Origin: Spirosoma sp. KUDC1026
Lineage (GTDB): Bacteria; Bacteroidota; Bacteroidia; Cytophagales; Spirosomataceae
NCBI RefSeq assembly: GCF_013375035.1
Contig: NZ_CP056032.1
Span: 5,268,001 to 5,332,000 of the forward strand
Length of the DNA: 64,000 bases
Direction of reading: 5' to 3'
Of the stretch, positions 33,653-43,362 are shown piece after piece; position 1 is the first letter of the stretch; each line of letters starts with the position of its first letter. Under the pieces are notes generated by a model. The model was not told where the DNA came from. It made no database searches and saw only the letters and a program-made list of their open reading frames with translations. Both the position numbers and the translations under genes were made by a program.

Positions 33653-35695
33653 ATGCAGCTTATTCCGGTTCTTTTCAGCCTGGCACTTCTTTCCGCCGGT
33701 AAGCCAGCATTGCCCACTACACCACCCGAACGCGTATCGGTGCAATGGGCCAGTCGGGTTGTCGGTGTTTCATCGGAAAAGAAAGGCGAAACGAACGGGG
33801 AGCAGTACCGGGCTTCGCAGGTACTGGGCACACCCAGCAAAGGACCTCAACTTGGCGAAACACCCTGCGCCTGGGCCCCCGCTTCGGCCGATGGCGTCAA
33901 CGACGAGTGGGTTCAAGTAGCTTTTGCCAAACCGCAGCACGTTCGGCAGGTCGTTATCATCGAAAACATAAACCCCGGCGCCATAACGCAGGTGCTGTTG
34001 ATTGACGAGAAAGGCACCGAACATTCCGTTTACCAGAGCCGCGGGGCTGCCCGCAGCGAAACGGCACTACGCATCTTCCCAACCGACTATTCATTTGCCA
34101 GCCAGGAACTTAAAGTAGTACTGAACGGGGCAGCTATTCCCGGCCCGAATCAGATCGACGCCATCGGCATTTCGGAAGAAACAACGCCGGTTCCGATTGG
34201 TATCAACGTATCGCCCGATACGCCCAAAGACATTCAGAAAGAAAACCTGGGCACAGCGATCAACTCGCCGGGTCAGGAAGTGGCGCCGGTCATTTCGCCC
34301 GATGGCAAGACGCTTTATTTTACCCGAAATTTCAACAAAGCCAACCTCGGCGCCTACGACCATCAGGATGTCTGGTATTCCAATTACAATGCCACCGCCC
34401 GAAGCTGGGGCGAAGCGGTTAATATTGGTCCGCCCATCAACACTACCGGCGATAATGCCATCAGCGGCATGGCGCCGGACGGCCGGACAGCCTATCTCAT
34501 CAATGTGTATCAGCCGGACGGTACGTTATCGTTCGGAATTTCCCGTTCTGTACTGACCAAGGCGGGCTGGTCGCAACCCGTTGAGTGTAAGATCGCCAAC
34601 AACTATAACCTCCACGATAAAAACCAGCTGGAATTCTGCGTCTCGCCCGACAACCGGGTTATCATACTGGCGGTGCAGCGCAAGGACACGCAGGGTAACC
34701 GCGACCTGTATGCCGCCTTCCGACAGCCCGACGGTACCTGGGCCGAGCCGGTTACGCTGGGCAGGGTCGTTAACTCCGCCGATTTTGAGAGTTCACCGTT
34801 TTTGGCGGCCGACAACCGGACTCTGTATTTTACGTCGGGCGGGCACCCCGGCTACGGGAACGGTGATATTTTTGTCACCCGTCGGCTGGATGATACGTGG
34901 ACGAACTGGAGTGAACCCGAAAACTTGGGAGCGGCCATTAATACACCCGAGTGGGACGGGTATTTCACAATTCCAGCCTCGGGCGATTATGCCTATCTAA
35001 GCTCGCGGGCGGGTTCCATGGGCGAAGACGACATTTTCCGACTGAAGCTATATCCGGGCATCAAACCCGATCCAGTCGCTATCATTTCGGGCGTTGTTCT
35101 GGACGCGCAGAGCAAAAAACCGATTACTTCAGAAGTCATTTCCAGCGTTCCGGGCGAAGAAAAAGAAACCGCCAAGGTCGACTACAATCCTGAAACGGGC
35201 GAGTACAAATTCATTGTGCCGACCAAGAAAAGTTACGTCATCAAGGCGATCAAGGAGGGCTATTTCCCCACGACGGAAACGCTTGACCTGAGCCGGGAAA
35301 AGCGATTCCGCGACATTCGCAAGAATCTATACCTAACCAAGATCGAAGCCGGTAAGAAAATTACGATGCGGGAGGTGCTGTTTCAGCAGAGCCAGTACAC
35401 CCTGCTGCCGGGTGCCGATACGGAACTGGATTACATGGTGGAGATGCTGAATAAATACCCCACAATGGAGCTTCTAATTGAAGGGCATACCGATAACCAG
35501 GGTGACTGGGAGCCTAACATGAAGCTCTCCGAAGACCGGGTTCGGGCGGTTAAAGAGTATCTGACAGGTAAAGGTGTTGCCGAGAGTCGACTTCAGACAA
35601 AAGCCTGGGGCCCCAGCAAACCTGTGGCCAGCAACGAAAGCGAAGAGAAGCGTAAAATGAACCGACGGGTCGAATTCACAATCTTAAAGCTGTAA
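33653..35695 (+). CDS. OmpA-family protein with PD40 propeller, PorE-like
   Basis: A 680-residue envelope protein. After a signal peptide come an N-terminal discoidin/F5-8-like domain (~30-175), a PD40-type beta propeller with repeated SPDGKTLYFTR and PDGRTAYL blades (~215-470), a carboxypeptidase-regulatory-like domain, and a C-terminal OmpA domain with LLIEGHTDNQGDWEPN and NRRVEFTI that binds peptidoglycan. This order resembles PorE of the type IX secretion system, but the N-terminal TPR is replaced by the discoidin-like part. Whether it serves secretion or surface binding is undecided. Confidence 0.75.
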   Translation: MQLIPVLFSLALLSAGKPALPTTPPERVSVQWASRVVGVSSEKKGETNGEQYRASQVLGTPSKGPQLGETPCAWAPASADGVNDEWVQVAFAKPQHVRQVVIIENINPGAITQVLLIDEKGTEHSVYQSRGAARSETALRIFPTDYSFASQELKVVLNGAAIPGPNQIDAIGISEETTPVPIGINVSPDTPKDIQKENLGTAINSPGQEVAPVISPDGKTLYFTRNFNKANLGAYDHQDVWYSNYNATARSWGEAVNIGPPINTTGDNAISGMAPDGRTAYLINVYQPDGTLSFGISRSVLTKAGWSQPVECKIANNYNLHDKNQLEFCVSPDNRVIILAVQRKDTQGNRDLYAAFRQPDGTWAEPVTLGRVVNSADFESSPFLAADNRTLYFTSGGHPGYGNGDIFVTRRLDDTWTNWSEPENLGAAINTPEWDGYFTIPASGDYAYLSSRAGSMGEDDIFRLKLYPGIKPDPVAIISGVVLDAQSKKPITSEVISSVPGEEKETAKVDYNPETGEYKFIVPTKKSYVIKAIKEGYFPTTETLDLSREKRFRDIRKNLYLTKIEAGKKITMREVLFQQSQYTLLPGADTELDYMVEMLNKYPTMELLIEGHTDNQGDWEPNMKLSEDRVRAVKEYLTGKGVAESRLQTKAWGPSKPVASNESEEKRKMNRRVEFTILKL

Positions 35696-35725
35696 AACCC
35701 GGATTTTGCCTTTAGTTTTGGGGCA

Positions 35726-37549
35726 ATGTTTAGTTTATCCTCCCGTAACTCCAACGTTTTGTTGGGTATCCTGCTCGTTCTGGGGCTAGCGCTTCGTTTG
35801 TATCGTCTGGATACGTACGGTATCTATTTTGACGAAAAATCGACGTTACTGGTCAGTCAGGGCGTTGTTCTGGAAGGGTTTAACCAGAAAGACGTTTTTG
35901 ATAAGCCTTATTTTACCCCGGCTGAGTTCTGGAAACCCAAAACGTTTTCCGACTTCATCGAAGCTAACATTCGGGGGGATATTGGCAACAGCCCGGCTTA
36001 CTACGGCGTTGTCTGGCTCTGGATGGAAATCTTCGGCCGCAGCGATGCATCGTTACGTATGCCCTCGGTTATTTTCAGCGTCCTGATTATCGGTCTCCTG
36101 TTCGTCTTTGTCCGACGGCACTTCCGCTTTCTGGGCGATGAGGAATCGACCAGGCTGGCCCTGCTGAGTGCTGCCATTGCCACCATCGAGCCCTTCTTTG
36201 TGGCGTATAGCCACATTGCCCGCAACTATTCCATGACGTTTTTCATGACGTTGCTGGCGACTCATTGGTTTCTGCTCATTATGGAGCGTGTCCGAACCAG
36301 CCAGCTCGTCGTTCGTCCGGCTGCCTCCGGGGGGCTTTCTCTACCGGTACTTTACCTGTGTTACGGCCTGGTTTTTATCACGGCGGTGCTGTGCCATTAT
36401 CTCACGGTTACGGTCTTTCTATGTCACGGCCTGTACGCCCTTTTATACTTACGTAATGGACGGGCATGGATTACCCTGGCCGTTACCGGTGCTACTGGGC
36501 TGGGGTTGGTTTCACTCTGGTTTATTTTCGGCGGAGGAAAATACACGTTCTATACCCTTAACTACCAGCGCGATTTCTACCGAAACATTGCCCTGACCAA
36601 CCCCATGGGCAGTCCCTTTGGGGTTATTTTGCCCGCTACCATTCCGAACATCGCCAAACGGGCTGTACCAATTTTCTCAGACCTGTTCATCTTTACGAAC
36701 GGGCTGGGCGCGGTGCTGGGTGGAATCCGCAATTCGGCGCTGGCGTTGGGTCTGGGTGCGGGCGCTACGTTTATCATACACCGCTACGCCCGGATCAGCC
36801 AGCCACCAGTCTGGGTGTATGTCGCCGTACCCATCCTGCTGCTGATTGGCCTGCCTGTTTATTCGGTCGAGCCGCTGCATTTGCTGGTTTTGTCGGTAGC
36901 GATTCCGTTCATCTATCTCATCAGTCAATACGTAGCAAGTCAAATCAAATCGAAAGAGCAGCATCTGACAGTCATGCTGCTCCTGCTGACCTTTATTCCG
37001 ACGTTTTTCCTGCTGTTTATGGCCTGGCGGTCGGGGCACACGTTCGGAATTACACAGCGGTATTCGGGCTTTTCATTTCCGTACGTTTGCATACTGGTAT
37101 CGATGGGGCTGCTGCAACTGCCCAAGCTACGTCCCTGGTTCAGCCTGCCGATCGCAGCCGTACTAGCAGTTCAGGCACTATTCATCGTTCTGCTGCTGGG
37201 AAATATTTACGCCGACATAGCTCCCAAGTACACCTACTTCGATAAACCGCGTATTGCCAATCCGTACTGGTCGTCGGCGAAGAAACTCGAAGAACTTTAC
37301 GCCCCCGGCGACACCATTCTGTACCCAAACCAGAAGCGTGTTATTTACTCGGAGAAGATTGACAAGACGTATTCACCGGTTTCCTTGCTAGATGCGCAGT
37401 TGGTGAACGTTTACCTCCCGGAGGACGCAACTTATATTCAGCGTATCGATCCAAACGAACACGACCGGATTGTACTCGTCAAGGGCAACTCCGGCAAGAA
37501 AATTACTATTTTTGATCTCAAAGGAACGACTTATCGGTACGGTCAGTAA
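35726..37549 (+). CDS. GT39-type glycosyltransferase (ArnT/dolichyl-P-mannose-like)
   Basis: A 607-residue polytopic membrane protein with ~11-12 TM segments. Residues D36-E37 in YGIYFDEKS match the catalytic acidic motif of GT39/GT83 enzymes in the first periplasmic loop. Such enzymes use undecaprenyl-phosphate-linked sugars to decorate lipid A, glycans or proteins in the periplasm. The next-but-one gene encodes an enzyme able to make such a donor, which supports a functional link. The acceptor is unknown. Confidence 0.8.
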   Translation: MFSLSSRNSNVLLGILLVLGLALRLYRLDTYGIYFDEKSTLLVSQGVVLEGFNQKDVFDKPYFTPAEFWKPKTFSDFIEANIRGDIGNSPAYYGVVWLWMEIFGRSDASLRMPSVIFSVLIIGLLFVFVRRHFRFLGDEESTRLALLSAAIATIEPFFVAYSHIARNYSMTFFMTLLATHWFLLIMERVRTSQLVVRPAASGGLSLPVLYLCYGLVFITAVLCHYLTVTVFLCHGLYALLYLRNGRAWITLAVTGATGLGLVSLWFIFGGGKYTFYTLNYQRDFYRNIALTNPMGSPFGVILPATIPNIAKRAVPIFSDLFIFTNGLGAVLGGIRNSALALGLGAGATFIIHRYARISQPPVWVYVAVPILLLIGLPVYSVEPLHLLVLSVAIPFIYLISQYVASQIKSKEQHLTVMLLLLTFIPTFFLLFMAWRSGHTFGITQRYSGFSFPYVCILVSMGLLQLPKLRPWFSLPIAAVLAVQALFIVLLLGNIYADIAPKYTYFDKPRIANPYWSSAKKLEELYAPGDTILYPNQKRVIYSEKIDKTYSPVSLLDAQLVNVYLPEDATYIQRIDPNEHDRIVLVKGNSGKKITIFDLKGTTYRYGQ

Positions 37550-37582
37550 CAGTAGTCATACCTCAACAAGCTTACGAACATT

Positions 37583-38395
37583 ATGGAAACGACAGATCAC
37601 CACCAGCTACAGGGCCAGCTTCGGCTGAAAATTCTGGGTCTTTATCATCAGGTCAACGCTGGCCATATCGGCTGTTCGCTGAGCTGCGTCGATCTAATGA
37701 TTGCGACGCTGGTGATGCGCAAACGGGAACAGGATACTTTCCTGCTGTCGAAGGGACACGCGGCTGCTTCGCTTTACGCCTGTCTGCACCATCTGGGCGA
37801 GATTTCGGACGAAGAACTGGCAACGTACTACCAGAACGGAACGACGCTGCCTGCTCACCCGGCCCCCCGCAAACACCGGGGCATTCCGTTTGCTACGGGT
37901 TCACTGGGTCACGGATTGCCTATCGGCACGGGTATCGCCATGGCGGGGAAACTCCAGGGCGACGACTCACGGGTTTTCGTGCTGATGTCCGACGGAGAAA
38001 CCAACGAAGGGACCACTTGGGAAGCCGCTCATTTCGCCATTCAGCACCAGTTGGATAACCTCATCGTGCTGATTGATAAGAATGGGCTCCAGGGTTTTGG
38101 GCAGACGGACAAGGTGATGGGCGATACAGCCGACGTTCGCACCTGGGAAGCCATGGGGTTTGAAACGGTTACGGTAGATGGCCATGATGTTGACGCCTTA
38201 TTGACAACGCTGGACCAGTTGATGGCGTCGACAAGCGGTAAACCGAAAGTGATTGTTGCCCAAACGGTTAAGGGAAAGGGCGTATCGTACATGGAAAACC
38301 GGCTGGAATGGCACTACCTACCAATGACGGCCGCCCAGTATGAACAGGCACAACAGGACGTTCAGGAACGTTATCTGCTTACTTCACTCGCCTGA
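37583..38395 (+). CDS. Transketolase, N-terminal (TPP-pyrophosphate) subunit
   Basis: A 270-residue half-transketolase. It holds SKGHAA with K57/H59, GSLGHGLP and the TPP motif SDGETNEGTTWEAAH (136-150, usually GDGE). A separate gene two positions downstream encodes the other half, so an active site forms between the two chains. It transfers a two-carbon ketol unit; the usual donor is xylulose 5-phosphate or a similar ketose. Its position inside an envelope-sugar gene set suggests a biosynthetic rather than central-metabolic role. No full-length transketolase is in the window. Confidence 0.9.
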   Translation: METTDHHQLQGQLRLKILGLYHQVNAGHIGCSLSCVDLMIATLVMRKREQDTFLLSKGHAAASLYACLHHLGEISDEELATYYQNGTTLPAHPAPRKHRGIPFATGSLGHGLPIGTGIAMAGKLQGDDSRVFVLMSDGETNEGTTWEAAHFAIQHQLDNLIVLIDKNGLQGFGQTDKVMGDTADVRTWEAMGFETVTVDGHDVDALLTTLDQLMASTSGKPKVIVAQTVKGKGVSYMENRLEWHYLPMTAAQYEQAQQDVQERYLLTSLA

Positions 38396-38471
38396 TCTCC
38401 TATTCCATTCACTAGTAAACGGTGGGTTGACACAGGCACATCCGACCTTTTCTCCTAATATTGCAGCCTGA

Positions 38472-40475
38472 ATGAATCAGTCTGCCCCAACATTGCTACC
38501 AGATAAAATTAGTCGGCTTCAGGGCCCAATCGTTGTTTTCGGCGCCAGCGGCTTCATCGGCGCGAACCTGTTCGAACAGCTTTTCCGTACGCGTCAGGAT
38601 GTTTACGCATTAACCCACGACGCCACCAAAGCCTGGCGGCTCAAGCTGCTGGACGTTCCCGCCGAAAACGTTATTCACTGCGATATTCTATCAAATACGT
38701 CAGTTCAGGATGTTTTTGGCCGGATTAAGCCAAAAACGATCTTCAACCTGGCGGCTTATGGTGCCTACAGCAAGCAGAAGAACGTAACGCTCACCTACGA
38801 AACCAACGTACTGGGTACGGTCAACATTCTGGAGAACTGTACGCCAGACATGGCCTATATCCACGCTGGCAGCAGTTCGGAGTATGGCTTCAATTGTACG
38901 GCTCCGAAAGAAACGGACCCCGTTGAGCCAAACAGCCACTACGCCGTTTCTAAAGTTTCGGCCGCTTATACGCTGGACTATTACGCGAAACTTCACCAGC
39001 TTAAAACGCTGAATCTGCGACTCTATTCGATCTACGGCGGCTGGGAAGAACCTGATCGGCTGATTCCCCGGCTGGTGGAAGAAGCCAGGAACGGCAAATT
39101 CCCCCCCCTGGTTTCGCCCGATATCAGCCGTGATTTTGTGTATGTCGATGATTGCGTCGACGCGTTCGTGCAGGCAGCGCTGCGGGTCAGTCCCGAAATC
39201 AGCGGCCGTTCGTATAACATCGCTACCGGAACGAAAACGACCATGCGTGAGCTGGTCGACGTAACGCGGCAGACGTTTGGCATTACGCAGGAACCCGTGT
39301 GGGGCAGTATGGCCAACCGGAACTGGGACCTGGCCGAATGGTACGGTGATGCGACGGCTGCCCAGGCCGATCTGGGCTGGCAGGCCACGACCAGCCTGAG
39401 CGATGGGCTACGCAAAACCGCTGACTGGCAGGTGGCTCACCAGTATGAAGAACGGGTCATTCCAGCCTTCAAAACGCCCACGCTGAATCCGGTCATCTCG
39501 CCCATCATTGCCTGTTACCGGGATGCTCAGGCTATCCCGTACATGTACGAACGGCTGGTGAAAACCTTCAACGAAATGAAGGTGCGGTACGAGATCATTT
39601 TCGTGAACGACAACTCGCCGGATAATACGGACGAAGTGCTGGAAGCCATCTGCGCCAAAGACTCGAACGTAATTGCCATTAAACACTCCCGGAACTTCGG
39701 CTCGCAGTCAGCTTTCCTGAGCGGGATGGAGATTGCCTCAGGCGACATGGTTGTACTGATGGACGGGGACTTGCAGGACCCGCCGGAAGTCATTCCGAGC
39801 TTCTACGAAAAGTGGCAGCAAGGTTTCGACGTGGTATATGGCGTTCGGGTGCAGCGCGAAATGCCCGCTCACGTTCATTTTTTCTACAAGCAATTCTACC
39901 GCCTGTTTAAACGGACGGCTTACATTAATATCCCGGTCGACGCAGGCGATTTCTCGATTATTGACCGGAAAGTCGTACGCGAACTGGTGAACCTGCCCGA
40001 AACCGAGCAGTTTCTGAGAGGGCTTCGGGCCTGGGTCGGCTTCAAACAGACAGGCGTAGATTACGTCCGGCCGGAACGTATGTTTGGCGTATCGACCAAC
40101 AACTGGACCAAGAACATCTGGTGGGCTAAGAAAGCCATTTTCTCGTTCAGCTTTGCCCCATTGGAACTGATGACCTACGCGGGTTTTGTCCTGACGGGCC
40201 TATCGATGCTGGGGATCGTCTGGCAGATCATGGCTCGGCTGTTGAATTTCGATCCAAATACGCCATACGGCATTTCGACCGTTCTGGTATTGATCATGTT
40301 CTTCGGCGGCATCAACCTGCTGGGTATTTCGTTCCTGGGCGAATACATCAGCAAGATTTTTGAGGAAACGAAAAAACGACCGAAGTTCATCCGGACCTCG
40401 GTACGAAAGGGAGCAAAAACGTACCGGACAGCGGCAGAAATAAAAACTCTGGTTGAGCAACGTAGCAACAAATAA
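38472..40475 (+). CDS. Fused sugar-nucleotide epimerase and GtrB-type glycosyltransferase
   Basis: A 667-residue fusion. Residues ~15-325 are an extended SDR: NAD-binding GASGFIG (24-30), SSSEYG (134-139) and YAVSK (Y157/K161), as in UDP-sugar epimerases or dehydratases. Residues ~340-640 are a GT2 of the dolichyl-phosphate mannose synthase/GtrB type: VNDNSPDNT, MDGDLQDPP with D430/D432, and two C-terminal TM helices. It likely makes or modifies a sugar nucleotide and loads the sugar on undecaprenyl phosphate. It sits exactly between the two transketolase halves. Confidence 0.87.
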   Translation: MNQSAPTLLPDKISRLQGPIVVFGASGFIGANLFEQLFRTRQDVYALTHDATKAWRLKLLDVPAENVIHCDILSNTSVQDVFGRIKPKTIFNLAAYGAYSKQKNVTLTYETNVLGTVNILENCTPDMAYIHAGSSSEYGFNCTAPKETDPVEPNSHYAVSKVSAAYTLDYYAKLHQLKTLNLRLYSIYGGWEEPDRLIPRLVEEARNGKFPPLVSPDISRDFVYVDDCVDAFVQAALRVSPEISGRSYNIATGTKTTMRELVDVTRQTFGITQEPVWGSMANRNWDLAEWYGDATAAQADLGWQATTSLSDGLRKTADWQVAHQYEERVIPAFKTPTLNPVISPIIACYRDAQAIPYMYERLVKTFNEMKVRYEIIFVNDNSPDNTDEVLEAICAKDSNVIAIKHSRNFGSQSAFLSGMEIASGDMVVLMDGDLQDPPEVIPSFYEKWQQGFDVVYGVRVQREMPAHVHFFYKQFYRLFKRTAYINIPVDAGDFSIIDRKVVRELVNLPETEQFLRGLRAWVGFKQTGVDYVRPERMFGVSTNNWTKNIWWAKKAIFSFSFAPLELMTYAGFVLTGLSMLGIVWQIMARLLNFDPNTPYGISTVLVLIMFFGGINLLGISFLGEYISKIFEETKKRPKFIRTSVRKGAKTYRTAAEIKTLVEQRSNK

Positions 40476-40525
40476 GCGACTGCTACTTCATCGATAAACG
40501 AACAGATTCTGGTCTGTTAAGGGCT

Positions 40526-41437
40526 ATGCGTAAAGAATTTTCAGCCGCCATCGAACAGCTGGCGCAGGAAGACGATAAACTGATTTTCATAACGGGCGAC
40601 TTGGGCTACAGCGCACTCGAAAACGTAGCCGACGTACTCGGTCCCCGGTTCATCAACGCCGGTGTGGCCGAACAGAACATGGTAGGAATGGCGGCCGGTC
40701 TGGCCTACCGTGGCTATAAAGTGTTCTGTTACAGCATTGCTCCGTTTGCCGTATATCGCTGCCTGGAACAGTTCCGGAACGATGTCTGCCTGCACAACAT
40801 GCCCGTTTTTCTGGTGGGCAACGGCGGTGGATATGGCTACGGCATTATGGGCAGTACGCACCATGCCATCGAAGATCTGGCCTGTCTGAGTGGCCTGCAG
40901 AATGTCAATACGTACATTCCGGCTTTCGCCGATGAAGTAGCGCCTATGCTCAGCCAGATTCTGGCCGAAAGCCGTCCGGCTTACCTACGGCTGGGTGCCG
41001 GGCCTAAAACCCCTGATGATTCGGAAACGATTGGTACGTTCAAACACATAGCTCGTAGTACAGAATCGCTGGGTACGGTCGTAGCCTTAGGCCCTGTAGC
41101 GGCCAACGTGCTAACGGCGCTGCAGGATGAACTCCTGGCGAACCAGTTCGACGTTTTTACGGCCACCAACCTTCCCCTCGACCTGCCTGCAGAACTGGCT
41201 CACCGTTGGGCCGGGAAACCGATGCTGGTTGTTGAAGAACACGTATCAACGGGAGGACTGGCGCAGCAATTGTCCGTCAAGCTCCTGGCCGACGGGGCTG
41301 CTCCCAGCCATTTTGTGAGTTTGTCGGCACAGGGATACCCCAACGGGCTTTACGGCGATCAGAAATACCACCAGCAGCAGTCAGGACTTGATCCGGCTAA
41401 TATTGCCCGCCAATTATCAGGCTTTACGTTCAACTAA
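40526..41437 (+). CDS. Transketolase, C-terminal (pyrimidine and C-domain) subunit
   Basis: A 303-residue partner of the N-terminal half. It has the cofactor-activating Glu in AGVAEQNMVGMAAGLA (E49), the loop GYGYGIMGSTHHAIEDLA and a C-terminal Rossmann-like domain VVALGPVAANVL...LVVEEHVSTGG. Together the two halves make a complete transketolase. It lies 50 bases after the fusion gene and 12 bases before the frame of the next. The substrate may be an unusual keto sugar. Confidence 0.9.
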   Translation: MRKEFSAAIEQLAQEDDKLIFITGDLGYSALENVADVLGPRFINAGVAEQNMVGMAAGLAYRGYKVFCYSIAPFAVYRCLEQFRNDVCLHNMPVFLVGNGGGYGYGIMGSTHHAIEDLACLSGLQNVNTYIPAFADEVAPMLSQILAESRPAYLRLGAGPKTPDDSETIGTFKHIARSTESLGTVVALGPVAANVLTALQDELLANQFDVFTATNLPLDLPAELAHRWAGKPMLVVEEHVSTGGLAQQLSVKLLADGAAPSHFVSLSAQGYPNGLYGDQKYHQQQSGLDPANIARQLSGFTFN

Positions 41438-41506
41438 GGTACCTGTCGTTTGCAGCCTACTACGTCCATACCCTCCACGCCTGCCAGCACAGCCCCTTCG
41501 CGCCCA

Positions 41507-43198
41507 ATGGGTTCCGGGCTGAGTTACGTGCTTCTGGCCTTACCTGTTCTGATCTTCTTTGGGATCTGGCAGGTATATGCGGTCAACGTGGCCAAGTGGG
41601 ATGACCATGCACTACGGGAATTTCTGTTCAATTTCGATAGGGAATCCGCGCTTTCGGACAAGATTTATCTGCTTTTCAAACAACACAACGAGCACCGGAT
41701 CGTCTACGACCGGATTGTTACGCTGCTCGACTATCAGCTGACGGGAAAACTCAATTTTCGGCATTTGATGCTGATTGGCAACTTAAGCCTGGTGGGTTTG
41801 CTCGCTCTGTTTGTTGCCATACTTCGACGCGAGAAGAGACCCGTTTTGTACGCCCTGCCGGTTTCCCTGTTGCTCTTTAACCTGTCGCAGTGGGAAAATA
41901 TGTACTGGGGTATGGCGGCTCTCCAGAACTTTTCGGTGGTGCTGTGGGTGCTGGGAAGTCTTTATTTTCTGAGTTATACCAATCGCTGGGGCGTCGCTTT
42001 TCTGCTGGCGATGCTGGCAACGCTGACCAGTGGCAACGGTATGGCGATCTGGCCGCTGGGTTTCGTCCTGCTGGCGTTACAAATTGCCGGGTCACCAACA
42101 CGGCTGCGCCAGCTCTTATGGTGGTCAGGTGGGGCTATTTTGGCAGTAGTGCTGTATTTCACCGGTTTTGAAAAGCCCGAAGGCAATCCCCCCGCCCGGG
42201 GTCCGATAACAGCAGTCATTAAATGCTGGCTGGCCTTCAATGGTTCGGCAGCTGAAATCCTGACGAGTACAGCCGCGCTACGTAACAGCATCCTGCTGGG
42301 TAGCGCCCTGGTGCTGCTGACACTGATTTTTTTGGGCATTGGTTTCTGGACCTACCGTTCAGCCATCCTGACAGTTCCCGGCCGTTTCCGTCGCTCGGCA
42401 GCGGGTCATCCCCGGGTTATCCCTGCCAATACGTTGTTTTTCTGGGGGTCGGCGGCCTTTCTGCTGATGACCTCCGCTGTTGTTGCCTGGTCGCGGACGG
42501 GCTTCGGCGCAGACTTGATTATCACCAGCCGGTATAAGATTTATGCACTCACGCTGCTGGCGTTGCTGTACACATACGGCGTTGTTCAGGTCTCTAAAAC
42601 GGGATCCAGGATGCTTTTCGTGGGTGGTCTGGCGGGTAGTTTTCTACTAGCAGGCTTGTCGTACCTGACAGCGCTGGATGAGACACTCTGGTGGCGACAA
42701 TGGCTGTTAAGCAATCAGTTTAACTGGACACACGTCGGTCCAACGCCTACCCTTAGCCGCGACTCGGTCAGCCAGCACTACACCGACCCCGCCCCTGCTT
42801 TTTACGACGGACAGGAAGCTACGCTGTACCGGCAAGCTGACCGACCGGCCTACGTGTTATCAGTAGCCCCCATTCCGCTGGGCTACCGAATAACGAACAA
42901 AACGGTTCCGACACCTGCTCTGCAGGATCCCGGCAACTTCGTTGTCGCCCGGTCGGCCAAACGCGTGTATATCTTTCCGGTCTGGCAACAGCGGCAGACT
43001 GTCACTCAGGCCCGTTTTTTGCCCCAACGTCTGTTTACAGCAGGTTTCAGTGCCGACATTCTGACGCCCGAGCTGGAAGCAGGTACCTACCAGCTCTTTG
43101 TGCTGACAACCACAAACGGGCAGGCAGTGATGCACCCTACGAATCAGTCGATTACTGTACAGACAACCCAAACAGATACGTTCAAGAAAAACTGGTAG
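41507..43198 (+). CDS. Polytopic membrane protein, glycosyltransferase-like
   Basis: About 563 residues from the first ATG (MGSGLSYVLLALPVLIF); a TTG at 41450 would add a Pro/Ser/Thr-rich tail and is possible. About 10-11 TM segments are followed by a soluble ~140-residue C-terminal domain. The first loop has WDDHALREF, a DD-type acidic pair where GT-C enzymes place the catalytic Asp. It resembles uncharacterised integral glycosyltransferases near polysaccharide genes. Function inferred from topology and neighbourhood. Confidence 0.5.
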   Translation: MGSGLSYVLLALPVLIFFGIWQVYAVNVAKWDDHALREFLFNFDRESALSDKIYLLFKQHNEHRIVYDRIVTLLDYQLTGKLNFRHLMLIGNLSLVGLLALFVAILRREKRPVLYALPVSLLLFNLSQWENMYWGMAALQNFSVVLWVLGSLYFLSYTNRWGVAFLLAMLATLTSGNGMAIWPLGFVLLALQIAGSPTRLRQLLWWSGGAILAVVLYFTGFEKPEGNPPARGPITAVIKCWLAFNGSAAEILTSTAALRNSILLGSALVLLTLIFLGIGFWTYRSAILTVPGRFRRSAAGHPRVIPANTLFFWGSAAFLLMTSAVVAWSRTGFGADLIITSRYKIYALTLLALLYTYGVVQVSKTGSRMLFVGGLAGSFLLAGLSYLTALDETLWWRQWLLSNQFNWTHVGPTPTLSRDSVSQHYTDPAPAFYDGQEATLYRQADRPAYVLSVAPIPLGYRITNKTVPTPALQDPGNFVVARSAKRVYIFPVWQQRQTVTQARFLPQRLFTAGFSADILTPELEAGTYQLFVLTTTNGQAVMHPTNQSITVQTTQTDTFKKNW

Positions 43199-43243
43199 TA
43201 ACGGAAACGCGGTAGAGTGCGTATATTGTGGCTGTTTTTAGCG

Positions 43244-43276
43244 TTGTCTAACGCTCAGTCTCTGACTCTATTTTTC
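43244..43276 (+). promoter_or_regulatory. Candidate promoter of acyltransferase gene
   Basis: TTG (43244-43246) and TATTTTTC (43269-43276), 22-base spacer, one mismatch to the Bacteroidota consensus. Confidence 0.35.
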
Positions 43277-43362
43277 TTATAAAACTACGCTAATCACCCC
43301 ATACATACCCTGCGAATTCAGTGGAAACAGTCAACCAGTCCGCTCGCAGGATTTAGTGAACA

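Noticed and set aside
35713-35720. TAGTTTTG box before the GT39 gene
   Set aside because: Only five bases from the ATG and with no TTG partner, so it would leave almost no leader.
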